Counted from the stretch's first letter, positions 15,924 through 25,034 are shown. The stretch is 64,000 nt of DNA from Actinomyces gerencseriae DSM 6844 (GCF_000429265.1 NZ_AUBN01000003.1:248001-312000), one strand, 5' to 3'. The notes: a model not told the origin generated them from the sequence alone. Numbers and translations are program-made.

Positions 15924-18431
15924 TCAAGGACGCCGCAGTCCCTCGGGCAGGGGCGCGCGGGACACCACCCGCAGCCGGCGAGTGGGACGCGTCATGGACA
16001 CGTACAGATCCCCGGCACTGATCTCGCCCACGACGGCGGGATCCACCAGCACGACGACGTCGAACTCCAGCCCCTTGCTCAGCCGCGGCGCCATCACCGC
16101 CAGGCGGCTGCGCAGCACGTCTCCGCCGGGGGCCTCCAGCGCCTGCGCCAGCACCGGGTCGTCCCGCAGGATCTCGACGTCCCGACCCGGATGCGGGGTG
16201 ATGACGGCGATCCGCCCTCCGTCGGCGCCGACGCTCCGGTCCAGGGCGGCGGATTCCTCGTGCACCGCTGCGCGCAGCGCGCGCGCCCAGGCCTCCTCAG
16301 CGCTCTCGGCGGCCTCAGCGTCCTCGGTGCCCCTGTCCCGCGCGCTCGCGGCCCCGAGGGGGCCGACCGGACCGGAGGAACCCGGCAGGACGTCGATCAC
16401 CAGGCAGTCCTCCAGGTCGCGCACCGAGCTGACCGGGAAGACCAGCGGCTGCCCCAGGGCCGTCGCCACGTCCTCCGCCGCGGCCATGATGGTGGCCGGG
16501 GTGCGATAGCACACCGTCAGCGCCTCCTGACGCAGGGGCGTCGAGGCGGTCCTCCCGCGGCCCCGGCCGCCCTCCCGTGCTCGCGTCCCCAGGGCGGCCA
16601 GCACGTCCTCCCATGAGCGCGGGGCGCTCGGCCCCGAGTACTGCGCCAGGTCGCCGACCACCGTGAAGGACCGCACCGGGCACCGCCTCGCCAGGGCGCG
16701 CCATGCCATGGCGCCGAGCTCCTGGGCCTCATCGACCACGACGTGCCCGTAGGTCCACGTCCGGTCTGCTCGCGCGCGCTCCGCCAGGGTCAGTGAGGGG
16801 CCGGCGTCCTCCACGCGATCCGCCAGCATCTCGGCATCGACCATGCCCGAGCCCAGGTCCTGGGCCTCGATCGCCCGCGCCGCGTAGGAGACGAGCTCCT
16901 CGCGGCGCCGCGCCTCCAGGCGCGCTCGGCGGGCCTGGGCGTCCTGGCTGGGCCCCAGCAGCTCGGCCAGCTCGTCGATCAGCGGGACATCGGCCGGCGT
17001 CGGCTCGGCGCCCGCGGCGCGCTCGACCAGCGCCCGGTCCGCGGCGTCGAGCTCGGGCGCCAGACGCTCCAGCAGCGCCGGGCGCGCCCACAGCCGCTCC
17101 AGGAGCCCGACGGGCGTCGTGGGCATCCAGCACAGGTTGATCTCCCGACGGGCGTCGCGGGAGGTGCGGATGTCCTCGCGGATCCAGGCCCGCGTGTCGG
17201 CGTCCGAGGCGTCCTGGTGGGTGGCCGAGGCGAACTGGTCGGTCAGGCGCTCCAGCAGCCATAGCACGAATGTCTCGCGCGCGAGGTTGTGGGGCCTGTC
17301 CGACCGTCGGGCCCGACTGATCGCCTCGCGCACGTCCGCGGGGCGCAGCTCCAGGCGCGTCCCCTCCACCGTGATCGGGCGCGGCGAGTCGGGCGCGCGC
17401 TGGAGGTCGCGCACCGCCCGGCGCAGGATCGTGGCCCACACCGGTCGGGACTTCACCTCGGCCGTCTCGGCCGACTCCGCACCGCGGGCGCGCACACCGG
17501 GCACCAGGTCCGCCAGCGTGGTGGAGACCACGCCGGTCTCGCCCAGCGAGGGCAGCACCTGCTCCACATAGCGGAGGAAGGTGCGCGAGGGCCCCACCAG
17601 GAGCACGCCCGAGCGCTCCAGGCGCGCGCGCTCGGAGTAGAAGAGGTAGGCGACCCGGTGCAGCGCCACAGCCGTCTTGCCCGTGCCGGGCCCGCCCTGG
17701 ACGACGAGCACTCCCGTGCCGTCGGAGGTGACGATCCGATCCTGCTCGGCCTGGATCGTCGCCACGATGTCGTTCATGCGCCCGTCGCGGGCCGCGCTCA
17801 TGGCCGCGATGAGAGCGCCCTCGCCCTGCAGGCCCGCGGCTGCCGGGCGCCCGCCCTCCTCCGGTGCCCCCGGCGCCGCCTCCAGGTCGTCGAGGCCGCC
17901 GACGTCGACGAGCTCGTCCTCGACGCCGAGGACCATGCGCCCGCGGGTCTCGATGTGCCGCCGGCGCACGAGGCCCATCGGATCCGAGGCGGTCGCCTGG
18001 TAGAAGGCCCGAGCCAACGGGGCCCGCCAGTCCAGGACCACCTCGCGGTGCTGGGCGTCCTGCAGCCCGGTGCGCCCCACGTAGTGCCGCCGGCCGGCGT
18101 CGGTGACCGGTCCGCCCGGGGCCCGGCCCTGCGCCGCGACCGCCCGAGGGCTCAGGTCCATCCGGCCGAACACGAGCCGGTCCTCGACCCCCTCCAGGGA
18201 GGAGATCAGGCCCGTGTAGTGCACGGCATAGGCGTCCCTCTCCCCGCGGGACTGGTGGGTGCCGGCCGCGCCGCGGGCCTCCGTGGCCGCCAGGGACCGC
18301 CTCGCCTCGGCCAGCTGGCGGTCGAGCTCGGAGTAGGCCAGATCGACGATCACCTGCTCGGAGGCGATCTCGCGCTCGCGAGGGGCCTCGGCGGCGGTGG
18401 AGGAGGGGCGCGTGCTGTGGGACTGAGTCAC
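15924..18431 (-). CDS. HelD-type UvrD-like ATPase (RNA polymerase recycling factor)
   Basis: 835 residues from GTG 18431, with GAGG upstream. The N-terminal coiled-coil (about 23-60, alternating charged and Leu/Ala) is the arm that HelD proteins push into the RNA polymerase channel. The Walker A loop GGPGTGKT is at 246-253 and VVVDEAQEL at 564-572 is the DEAQ-type Walker B. The C-terminal 2A-like domain ends with SKGLEFDVVVLVDP and LYVSMTRPTRRLRVV. HelD proteins free stalled RNA polymerase, and some actinobacterial members (HelR) confer rifamycin tolerance. Whether this one does is inference. Confidence 0.9.
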   Translation of the reverse strand: MTQSHSTRPSSTAAEAPREREIASEQVIVDLAYSELDRQLAEARRSLAATEARGAAGTHQSRGERDAYAVHYTGLISSLEGVEDRLVFGRMDLSPRAVAAQGRAPGGPVTDAGRRHYVGRTGLQDAQHREVVLDWRAPLARAFYQATASDPMGLVRRRHIETRGRMVLGVEDELVDVGGLDDLEAAPGAPEEGGRPAAAGLQGEGALIAAMSAARDGRMNDIVATIQAEQDRIVTSDGTGVLVVQGGPGTGKTAVALHRVAYLFYSERARLERSGVLLVGPSRTFLRYVEQVLPSLGETGVVSTTLADLVPGVRARGAESAETAEVKSRPVWATILRRAVRDLQRAPDSPRPITVEGTRLELRPADVREAISRARRSDRPHNLARETFVLWLLERLTDQFASATHQDASDADTRAWIREDIRTSRDARREINLCWMPTTPVGLLERLWARPALLERLAPELDAADRALVERAAGAEPTPADVPLIDELAELLGPSQDAQARRARLEARRREELVSYAARAIEAQDLGSGMVDAEMLADRVEDAGPSLTLAERARADRTWTYGHVVVDEAQELGAMAWRALARRCPVRSFTVVGDLAQYSGPSAPRSWEDVLAALGTRAREGGRGRGRTASTPLRQEALTVCYRTPATIMAAAEDVATALGQPLVFPVSSVRDLEDCLVIDVLPGSSGPVGPLGAASARDRGTEDAEAAESAEEAWARALRAAVHEESAALDRSVGADGGRIAVITPHPGRDVEILRDDPVLAQALEAPGGDVLRSRLAVMAPRLSKGLEFDVVVLVDPAVVGEISAGDLYVSMTRPTRRLRVVSRAPLPEGLRRP

Positions 18432-18747
18432 ATGACCTCACTGGAAGCGGTGGGTGGATGCGGATGCGCTCGAGGCCGCCGAGCCGTCGGGCGCACCGTG
18501 TTTCGCAGGGGCTCCATTATTCTCCCGACCGATCGTGTTCGACGACGGTCGACGACGGAGACCTCCAGGATGTGACACGATCGCCGTGTCGGATGTGGCG
18601 CAGGCCCCCGGAGCCGAGGGAACAGGCCGTCGGGACTCGGCGTTGCACCCGCTGACGGCGCGATCGCCCTCGGCGCGCACGCCGTGCGGCCGTCGCCCCG
18701 GATGGGACGAGACACGAGCAGCGCCTCGGGCGCGGGAGGAGGATGCA
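18432..18747. other. Divergent promoter region between helD-like and PAC2 genes
   Basis: 316 bases without a gene. An AT-rich patch on the minus strand (AATAAT near 18515) is a candidate -10 for the helicase. CGACGACGG is repeated in tandem around 18540-18558. GACACG (18574-18579) and CGTGTC (18585-18590) form a small inverted repeat. I saw no convincing long inverted repeat of the kind described upstream of rifamycin-induced genes. Confidence 0.4.
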
Positions 18748-19671
18748 GTGGGACCGCTGTACACCGTTGAGCATCCGGCTGAGGACCCCGTGACCCCGCG
18801 TGTGCTCCTGCACCACTTCGACGGGGCCATGGACGCCGGGCACGCGGGCGCGCTCGCCATCGAGCAGCTTCTCATGACCCTGCCCCACGAGCGCCTGGCC
18901 ACCTTCGACGTCGACACCCTCATCGACTACCGGGCGCGCCGCCCCGTCGTGACCTACGCCACTCACACCTATGAGAGCGTGATCATGCCCGAGCTCGTCC
19001 TGGACCTCCTCCAGGACGACGAGGGCGAGGATCTGCTCGTGCTCCACGGGGCCGAGCCCGATTTCCGCTGGAACGAGTTCGTCGGCGCGGTCACGCACCT
19101 GGCGGTCTCCATGGGCGTGTCCCGGGCCGTGGGCATGACCGGGCTGCCCCTGGCGACTCCGCACACCCGTCCCACCTATGTCCACCACCACGGCAACCGG
19201 CCCGAGCTGCTGCCCGAGCAGCCCGACTTCTTCGGCCGGGTGGAGGTCCCGGGCTCCATGAGCGCGTTCCTCGAGCTCCGACTCGGGCAGGCCGGACTCG
19301 ACTCGCGCGGCCTGTCGGCCGGAATCCCCCACTACGTCGCCCGCGACGACTACCCGGCGGGGGCGGCGGCCCTGCTGGCCGCCGTCTCGGAGAGCACGGG
19401 TCTGGCCCTGCCGGTCGGTGACCTCGAGGCGGCCGCCAACATCAATCGCGCGGAGATCGACGCCGAGGCCGCCGGGCAGCCCGAGGTCGCCGCCGTCGTC
19501 AGCGCCCTGGAGGCCCAGTACGACGCAGTCGCCCCGGTGAGCAGCGCCGATCTCGCGCGGATCGTGGACGTCCCCTCGGCGGACGAGATCGGCGCCCGGC
19601 TCGAGGCCTTCCTCCAGGCCGCCGAGGCGGATCCGGGCGCATGGCACCTCGACGACCGCCGAGAGGACTGA
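18748..19671 (+). CDS. PAC2-family protein
   Basis: 307 residues. The N-terminal part (RVLLHHFDGAMDAGHAGALAIEQLL, then DTLIDYRARRPVV and YESVIMPELVLDLLQDDEGEDLLVLHGAEPDFRWNEF as separate blocks) matches the actinobacterial PAC2 (proteasome assembly chaperone 2-like) family. The role in bacteria is not settled, and no proteasome gene is in the window. GTG 18748 was chosen for the GGGAGGAGG six bases upstream; the frame stays open far upstream without another good start. It is divergent from the HelD gene. Confidence 0.82.
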   Translation: MGPLYTVEHPAEDPVTPRVLLHHFDGAMDAGHAGALAIEQLLMTLPHERLATFDVDTLIDYRARRPVVTYATHTYESVIMPELVLDLLQDDEGEDLLVLHGAEPDFRWNEFVGAVTHLAVSMGVSRAVGMTGLPLATPHTRPTYVHHHGNRPELLPEQPDFFGRVEVPGSMSAFLELRLGQAGLDSRGLSAGIPHYVARDDYPAGAAALLAAVSESTGLALPVGDLEAAANINRAEIDAEAAGQPEVAAVVSALEAQYDAVAPVSSADLARIVDVPSADEIGARLEAFLQAAEADPGAWHLDDRRED

Positions 19672-19752
19672 GCCACGTCCTTCACCGCGTCGTTCGCCGA
19701 CCGCGGCCGGGAACCGGGTGCTGAGTCGCATGCGCGCCGGGACGGCCGCGCC

Positions 19753-21069
19753 GTGAGCGCGCCCCGCCCACCGCGCCGGTCCTCTCCTCCCGCGCGCGGG
19801 AGGAGAGGCTCCGCGCCGTCTCTGGGCGGCGCCCGGGCCTGGCTCGTCCTCCTGGCGGCTGCCCTCGTCTACGTCATGGCGGTCGCCGCGCGCACCAGCT
19901 TCGCCGTGGCGGTTCCGCAGGCCGGGGAGCGCTTCGCCGGCCGGTCGGGCGTGCTCGCCGTCTTCGTCGTGCTCCAGCTCGCCGTCTACGCGGTGGCGCA
20001 GGTGCCCGTGGGACTCCTGCTGGATCGTTTCGGCCCGCGGCGGGTGCTGGTGGCCGGAGCCCTTCTCGTGGCGATCGGCCAGGGGCTGCTGGCCCTGGCG
20101 GGCTCCCTGCCCTGGGCCATCGGGGCGCGCGTCCTCGTGGGAGCCGGGGACGCCACCGCCTTCATCGGCGCCCTGCGACTGATACCGGCGTGGTTCCCCC
20201 TGGGGCGGGTGCCGATGATGAGCCAGATCGTCTCCGTGTTCGGCCAGTGCGGGCAGGTGGTCTCGGCCGTGCCCTTCGTCGCGGTGCTGCGCGCCGGCGG
20301 GTGGGAGAGGGCCTTCGCCGCGATGAGCGGCCTGGGCCTGGCCGTCGCCCTGATCGCCCTGGCCGTCATCCGCGACCCGACCCCCGGCGCCGTCGGCGGC
20401 TCGCGCCCGGGCGGCCGCGAGCCCGTCGGGGCGACGCTGGGGCGCGTCGCCCGCCAGCCGGGCACGTGGCTGGGCTTCTTCACCCATTGGATGGGTATGT
20501 TCCCGACGGCCGTGATCGTCCTCATGTGGGGCATGTCGTGGATGACCCAGGGCCTGAGGCTGCCGATTCCGGTGGCCTCGGCGCTCCTGACCGCCAGCAC
20601 GGCGGCCGGCGTCGTCGGCTCACTGGTGGCCGGGGCGCTGTCCGGGCGGCTGCCCGCGCACCGCTCCGCCATCGCCGGTGCGACGGGCGTCGTGGCGCTG
20701 GCCGCGTGGTGCGCCGGACTGACCCTGCCGGCGGCCCTGCCGGCCGCGGCGACGGCCACGATCCTGCTGGGCTTCACGGCCCCCTTCAGCGGAATCGGCT
20801 TCGACTCGGCCCGATCCTTCAACGAGCCCGCCCGGTGGGGCACGTGCACGGGCGTGGTCAACATGGGCGGCTTCACGGCGACGATCCTGTCCGTGGAGCT
20901 GGTCGGCCTGGTGCTGGACGCCGTTGGCGGGGACCGCAGTGCCGCGGATTTCCGGCTGGCCTTCGCCGCGACGCTCGCGGTGTGGCTGGCCGGGATGACC
21001 GGCCTCGCCCTGGCGGGCGCCGCAGTGCGGCGCCGTCTGCGCGCGGGCGCGCTCACCGCTCGTTTCTGA
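19753..21069 (+). CDS. MFS transporter
   Basis: 438 residues with 12 predicted membrane helices starting near residue 29. The loop between helices 2 and 3 carries the MFS signature GLLLDRFGPRRVLVAGALL. A basic, Pro/Ser-rich N-terminal tail precedes helix 1. Start GTG 19753 has only weak upstream signal (GGGACGG). The substrate cannot be deduced; the overall pattern resembles drug/nitrate-type MFS proteins. It is convergent with the spermidine-synthase-like gene, with a strong hairpin between them. Confidence 0.85.
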   Translation: MSAPRPPRRSSPPARGRRGSAPSLGGARAWLVLLAAALVYVMAVAARTSFAVAVPQAGERFAGRSGVLAVFVVLQLAVYAVAQVPVGLLLDRFGPRRVLVAGALLVAIGQGLLALAGSLPWAIGARVLVGAGDATAFIGALRLIPAWFPLGRVPMMSQIVSVFGQCGQVVSAVPFVAVLRAGGWERAFAAMSGLGLAVALIALAVIRDPTPGAVGGSRPGGREPVGATLGRVARQPGTWLGFFTHWMGMFPTAVIVLMWGMSWMTQGLRLPIPVASALLTASTAAGVVGSLVAGALSGRLPAHRSAIAGATGVVALAAWCAGLTLPAALPAAATATILLGFTAPFSGIGFDSARSFNEPARWGTCTGVVNMGGFTATILSVELVGLVLDAVGGDRSAADFRLAFAATLAVWLAGMTGLALAGAAVRRRLRAGALTARF

Positions 21070-21070
21070 G

Positions 21071-21106
21071 CCGATCGCCCCGCCCGGGGCCGGACGGGGC
21101 GATCGG
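21071..21106. terminator. Bidirectional hairpin terminator
   Basis: CCGATCGCCCCG (21071-21082) and CGGGGCGATCGG (21095-21106) form a perfect 12-bp stem with a 12-base loop, directly after the MFS stop and between convergent genes. No T-tract. Confidence 0.65.
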
Positions 21107-21140
21107 CCGTCGGCCCGCCGCGGCCGCGCTCCGAGGGCCG

Positions 21141-22031
21141 TCAGGGCAGAGCCGGATCGCCGGCCCGCCAGGTGCGCACGGGCAGCGGCAGGCGGCGCAC
21201 GGCTCGTTCGACGGCCTCGGCCTCCGAGGCCGTGAAGGGGGCGTCACGGGCGACGACCACGAGGTTGCCCCGCCGCCGGCCCCGGGCGACTGCGGCGTCG
21301 GCGACCACCATCACCGCATCGAACGCCTCCCGTGCGACGGCGAGCTCGTCCGCGGCCGCCCGGCGCGACCCGGCCGCCGGGCCATTCCCGCCGCCTGCGC
21401 CCGCCGGACGGGCCGAGTCGGCTGGGCCGGGCACATTGGCCAGGTAGAGTCCGCCCGGGGCCAGAGCGCGTCGGCAGGCGGTGACGAACTCGGGCGTGCG
21501 GCACGCGGCGGGCACCTCGCCGCCGTGGAACACGTCGCGCACGACGACGTCCCACTCGCCCGCGCGCAGGCCCGGCACCACCCGGGCCGCGTCCCCCACG
21601 CGAATGCGCAGCCGCGGTGCGCGCGGCAGATCGAACCACTCCCGCACCCGTTGAGCCAGGACGACGTCGGCCTCCACCGCGAGCTGGACCGAGCCGGGCC
21701 GCGCGACGTCCCAGGCCCGTGCCAGTGCGCACCCCGCCCCGCCCAGATGGACGGCCCGCACCGGCTCGTCCCCGCCGCGCAGCGCCGTGAGCGCCGCATC
21801 CATCTGCTGGAGGTACTCGAAGTCCAGGTGCGCGGGGTCGTGCGGATCGATCCACGACGACTCCGCGCCGTCCAGCAGGAGCAGGATCCCGCGGTCGCGC
21901 ACCTGAAGCTCGGCGGTCGCCAGGGATGTGCGCACCGGTCCCGACGGCAGCCCTCGCAGGGAGGCGGTCCGCCCGCCCGCGCGGGCGCCTCTGCGCCCGG
22001 CGGATCCTCGGGCCCCCCGCGGTGGTGTCAC
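21141..22031 (-). CDS. Spermidine-synthase-like (spermine/spermidine synthase domain) protein
   Basis: 296 residues from GTG 22031. A Rossmann-like methyltransferase/aminopropyltransferase fold is visible. DPHDPAHLDFEYLQQMD is the substrate-entrance segment, followed by a glycine motif VHLGGAGCALARAW, an acidic AVEADVVLAQRV, then VGDAARVVPGL and EWDVVVRDVF. The usual polyamine-site Asp pattern is only partly kept, so the enzyme may not make spermidine; many actinobacterial members are orphans. TACCGT lies six bases before GTG (leaderless arrangement). Confidence 0.78.
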   Translation of the reverse strand: MTPPRGARGSAGRRGARAGGRTASLRGLPSGPVRTSLATAELQVRDRGILLLLDGAESSWIDPHDPAHLDFEYLQQMDAALTALRGGDEPVRAVHLGGAGCALARAWDVARPGSVQLAVEADVVLAQRVREWFDLPRAPRLRIRVGDAARVVPGLRAGEWDVVVRDVFHGGEVPAACRTPEFVTACRRALAPGGLYLANVPGPADSARPAGAGGGNGPAAGSRRAAADELAVAREAFDAVMVVADAAVARGRRRGNLVVVARDAPFTASEAEAVERAVRRLPLPVRTWRAGDPALP

Positions 22032-22037
22032 AGGTCC

Positions 22038-22043
22038 ACGGTA
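22038..22043 (-). promoter_or_regulatory. -10 element of the spermidine-synthase-like gene
   Basis: On the minus strand TACCGT is followed by six bases (GGACCT) and GTG 22031, with no Shine-Dalgarno. Confidence 0.4.
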
Positions 22044-22189
22044 TCGTGAACGCGTGTCCGTCCGACCGGATGGATTCGGCCGGGACGGCCCGGAGCCGGA
22101 CCAGGGTCGGGCTGGAGCCGGACTGAGCCGACGACGGGCCGAACGCGTCACGAGCCGAGCGGACGGATGAGTGGACAGGGCAGGAGGCG

Positions 22190-23464
22190 ATGATGAGTCG
22201 GTCACCTCGCGCAAGCGCCGCGCGCCGCTCCTGGGGCGACGACGACTCGGGCGCACCGATCCTCCACGTGGACATGGACGCCTTCTTCGCCTCGGTCGAG
22301 CTCCTCGAGCACCCCGAGCTCGTCGGGCGGCCCGTCATCGTGGGAGGCGCCTCGGGGCGCGGCGTCGTCTCAGCCGCCTCCTACGAGGCCCGCATCTACG
22401 GGGTGACCTCGGCCATGTCCATGGCCGAGGCGCACCGGCGCTGTCCCCAGGCGGTCGTCCTGCCGGTGCGCCATGGCCTGTACTCCCGGGTCTCGCGCCG
22501 GGTGATGGAGATCCTCGGGCGGGTCACACCGATGATGGAGAAGGTCAGCGTCGACGAGGCCTTCCTCGACGTCTCAGGAGCGCGCCGGCGCATGGGCCCC
22601 CCGGTCGCCATCGCCAGGTGGATCCGCGCCGAGGTCCGCGAACGCATCGGCGTGCCCGCCTCGGTGGGCGTCGCCGCCACCAAGTTCGTGGCCAAGCTCG
22701 CCTCCTCCCACGCCAAGCCCGACGGACTGCTCCTCGTGCCGGCCGACGCCACCCGGGATTTCCTCGACGTCCTTCCGGTGGGAGCGCTGTGGGGCGTGGG
22801 CGACAAGAGCGCCCGGGTCCTCCAGCGGTGGGGGATCCGCGACGTGCGAACCCTGGCCGCCACCGACGTGCGGCGCCTGGAGAAGATCCTCGGGACCGCC
22901 GCCGGCCGTCACCTGCACGACCTCTCCCACGGCATCGACCCCCGGCCCGTGACCCCGGAGCACGAGGAGAAGTCCGTAGGCACGGAGTCGACCTTCTTCG
23001 AGACCATCACCGACCGCGCGCACGCCCGGCGCGTCCTGCTCGATCAGACCCACCAGTGCGCCGCCCGCCTGCGCGCGGGAGACCTGCGCGGGCGCGTCGT
23101 CGTCCTCAAGGCGCGCGGCGCCGATTTCGTCACCGTCACCCGCTCGCGCACCCTGACCGCGCCGACCGACCTGGCGCGCGACCTGTTCGCGGTCGTCGAG
23201 AGGCTCTTCGACGCACTGCCCACGCCCGGGGGCGGATTCCGACTGCTGGGCGTGAGGGTCGAGGGCCTGGCCCGCGCCGACGACGGCGTCCAGCTCCTGC
23301 TCGACGACGATCCCCGGCGCGGGGCGCCCGAGCGCGCCGCGGACGCCGTGCGCCGCCGCTGGGGCGCCGGCGTCCTGGCCCCCGCCAGTCTCCTGGAGGC
23401 GCCCGGGGGCGCCTCGGCCCGGGCCTCCGAGTCGTCGCGCACGGGTCGGACCGGGCGCGCGTGA
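22190..23464 (+). CDS. dinB: DNA polymerase IV (Y-family translesion polymerase)
   Basis: 424 residues. Catalytic carboxylates are in HVDMDAFFASVE (Asp28, Asp30) and VSVDEAFLDVSG (Asp122, Glu123). The steric-gate region and YSRVSRRVMEIL fingers follow. A helix-hairpin-helix GVGDKSARVLQRWGI and the little-finger domain EHEEKSVGTESTFFETITD complete the polymerase. GCAGGAGGCG precedes the ATGATG start. The C-terminus lacks an obvious beta-clamp pentapeptide (ends SSRTGRTGRA), though one could be cryptic. Performs error-prone lesion bypass. Confidence 0.95.
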   Translation: MMSRSPRASAARRSWGDDDSGAPILHVDMDAFFASVELLEHPELVGRPVIVGGASGRGVVSAASYEARIYGVTSAMSMAEAHRRCPQAVVLPVRHGLYSRVSRRVMEILGRVTPMMEKVSVDEAFLDVSGARRRMGPPVAIARWIRAEVRERIGVPASVGVAATKFVAKLASSHAKPDGLLLVPADATRDFLDVLPVGALWGVGDKSARVLQRWGIRDVRTLAATDVRRLEKILGTAAGRHLHDLSHGIDPRPVTPEHEEKSVGTESTFFETITDRAHARRVLLDQTHQCAARLRAGDLRGRVVVLKARGADFVTVTRSRTLTAPTDLARDLFAVVERLFDALPTPGGGFRLLGVRVEGLARADDGVQLLLDDDPRRGAPERAADAVRRRWGAGVLAPASLLEAPGGASARASESSRTGRTGRA

Positions 23465-23666
23465 GACCATCCGGGAACCGGAGTGATCGGGGTGCGGCGG
23501 AGGGGACCGCTCGCGGAGCCCCGGACCCCGGGACTCATGGGCGGTACCGGTTTCCCAGATATGACGCTCACCGCCTATCCTGGCACCGTCCGGAACCGCG
23601 CCGGTGCGGGCCGATCGCCGCGGCACCCGTCACCGGAGCACGAGACTCGGGAAAGCGAGGTGCGCT

Positions 23667-24035
23667 GTGGCGTTGTCGGAGCGTGAGCAACAGGTGCTGC
23701 GCGATCTGGAGGAGCAGCTACACGTCGAGGACCCGTCGTTGGCTCATAGCATGGGCCGTGCGGAGGCGTCCCGGCGACGGGCCTCGCCGCGGCACGTGGG
23801 CGCGGGAGTCGCTCTGGTGCTCGTGGGGCTGGCCTTCGTGATTGGAGGCGTCGCGGTGGGCCACTCGCTGGTCTCCATCCTCCTGGGAGTGGCGGGCTTC
23901 GGAGTGGCGGTGTGGGGGGTGACCCTCATGCTCACCCGGGCCGAGTCCGTCGGCTCCCGCGGGACGTCCGCGGGCCCGTCCTTCATGGACCGCCAGTCCG
24001 AGCGCTGGGATCGGCGCCGCAGCAGTGAGAACTGA
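23667..24035 (+). CDS. DUF3040 small membrane protein
   Basis: 122 residues from GTG 23667, with GCGAGG upstream. It begins ALSEREQQVLRDLEEQLHVEDPSLA, the DUF3040 signature, followed by a basic linker and two membrane helices (about 46-66 and 70-90). DUF3040 proteins sit just before mraZ in many actinobacteria, suggesting a link with wall or division, but their biochemical role is unknown. It is separated from mraZ by a strong terminator. Confidence 0.88.
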   Translation: MALSEREQQVLRDLEEQLHVEDPSLAHSMGRAEASRRRASPRHVGAGVALVLVGLAFVIGGVAVGHSLVSILLGVAGFGVAVWGVTLMLTRAESVGSRGTSAGPSFMDRQSERWDRRRSSEN

Positions 24036-24050
24036 CTGAGGACCGACCTC

Positions 24051-24066
24051 CTCCACTTCCCTCCAC
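24051..24066 (-). promoter_or_regulatory. Inverted pair of MraZ-type boxes (array A)
   Basis: CTCCAC at 24051-24056 and 24061-24066 reads as two GTGGAG boxes exactly 10 bp apart on the minus strand, just after the DUF3040 stop and upstream of its terminator. Same motif and spacing as the boxes near mraZ. Confidence 0.45.
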
Positions 24067-24080
24067 CCGAGCCGTTCGAG

Positions 24081-24111
24081 CCCCGTCGCCACCCCGGTGA
24101 CGGGGTTTTTT
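24081..24111 (+). terminator. Rho-independent terminator of the DUF3040 gene
   Basis: CCCCGTC (24081-24087) pairs with GACGGGG (24099-24105) and is followed by TTTTTT. It cleanly separates the DUF3040 gene from the mraZ promoter region. Confidence 0.85.
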
Positions 24112-24208
24112 CGTGCCGTTTCATGTTCTTCCGCACTCTCCGCCGCGCTCGTTACGACGGCTTTCGCGGCGGAGCGCCACGCCGGGGCGCGACCGCCGAC
24201 TCGCTCTC

Positions 24209-24224
24209 CTCCACTTCTCTCCAC
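24209..24224 (-). promoter_or_regulatory. Inverted pair of MraZ-type boxes (array B)
   Basis: CTCCAC at 24209-24214 and 24219-24224 is again two GTGGAG boxes at 10-bp spacing on the minus strand, about 140 bp before the mraZ ATG. Confidence 0.45.
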
Positions 24225-24286
24225 CGCGGAAAACGGCGAGTTCATGCCCTTGGAGGTGGGAACGTGACGCGTATGCGACGCCTGGT

Positions 24287-24322
24287 GTGGGAGAAAAAGG
24301 AGGGAAGTGGAGTACTGTGGGG
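24287..24322 (+). promoter_or_regulatory. MraZ operator: four 10-bp-phased GTGGRG-like boxes (array C)
   Basis: GTGGGA (24287), AAGGAG (24297), GTGGAG (24307) and GTGGGG (24317) follow one another at exactly 10-bp intervals, ending about 40 bp before the mraZ ATG. MraZ of other bacteria binds several such direct repeats in its own promoter and represses the dcw operon, so this is its probable autoregulatory site. Confidence 0.75.
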
Positions 24323-24360
24323 CGCACTGGACCGTCGAGGAGGGGAAGGAGGGACGCCCG

Positions 24361-24792
24361 ATGTTCCTGGGCACCCACGCCCCCCGTCTCGACCAGAAGG
24401 GACGGCTGATCCTCCCGGCGAAGTTCCGGGATGAGCTGGCCGGGGGAGTGGTCCTCACCCGGGGGCAGGAGCACTGCCTCTACGCCTTCACCGCCGCGGA
24501 GTTCGAGCGCATGTACGCCCAGCTGCGCGAGGCTCCTCTCGCCCAGAAGCAGGCGCGCGACTACGTGCGCGTCATGCTGTCGGGCGCGGACTCCCAGATC
24601 CCGGACAAGCAGGGACGAATCACCCTGCCGGCGCCCCTGCGCGCCTACGCCGGACTGAGCCGGGACCTGGCCGTCATCGGCGCCGGTGCCCGCGTCGAGA
24701 TCTGGGACGCCGAGGCCTGGCAGACCTATCTGGCCGCGCAGGAGCAGGTCTTCGCCGACACGGCCGAGGAGATCATCCCCGGCTTCTTCTGA
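24361..24792 (+). CDS. mraZ: Transcriptional regulator MraZ
   Basis: 143 residues, first gene of the dcw cluster. Two AbrB/SpoVT-like half-domains are evident: [23 protein letters not shown] at the start, and [18 protein letters not shown] in the middle. MraZ binds phased repeats upstream of itself and modulates division and wall genes. ATG 24361 was chosen over an in-frame ATG at 24307 because the family begins at MFLG and a GAAGGAGGG Shine-Dalgarno stands eight bases upstream. Four phased boxes lie just before the gene. Confidence 0.96.
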   Translation: MFLGTHAPRLDQKGRLILPAKFRDELAGGVVLTRGQEHCLYAFTAAEFERMYAQLREAPLAQKQARDYVRVMLSGADSQIPDKQGRITLPAPLRAYAGLSRDLAVIGAGARVEIWDAEAWQTYLAAQEQVFADTAEEIIPGFF

Positions 24793-25034
24793 GTCGGCGT
24801 CCCACGGCCGCGCGGACAACCGCATATCGCTCATATCGCTGCCGAGCCCCACGGCTCCATCGCCATGCGGCCCCGTCCCGTGAGGTCTCCGCCCGCCGCA
24901 GCGTCCGACGTCACTTCCCCGGCGCCGGAACGCGCGGGAGGAGTCCTGGCGGGACGGAGCCGGGCCGGCTCGGCCGCCCGCATCCGCCCGCGCGCCATCC
25001 AGACCCCGCACGATCGACCAGGAAGGAGGGGACG

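Noticed and set aside
18517-20487. A 656-codon minus-strand frame opposite the PAC2 and MFS genes
   Set aside because: Composition is that of a GC-rich antisense shadow; both plus-strand proteins have clear family motifs.
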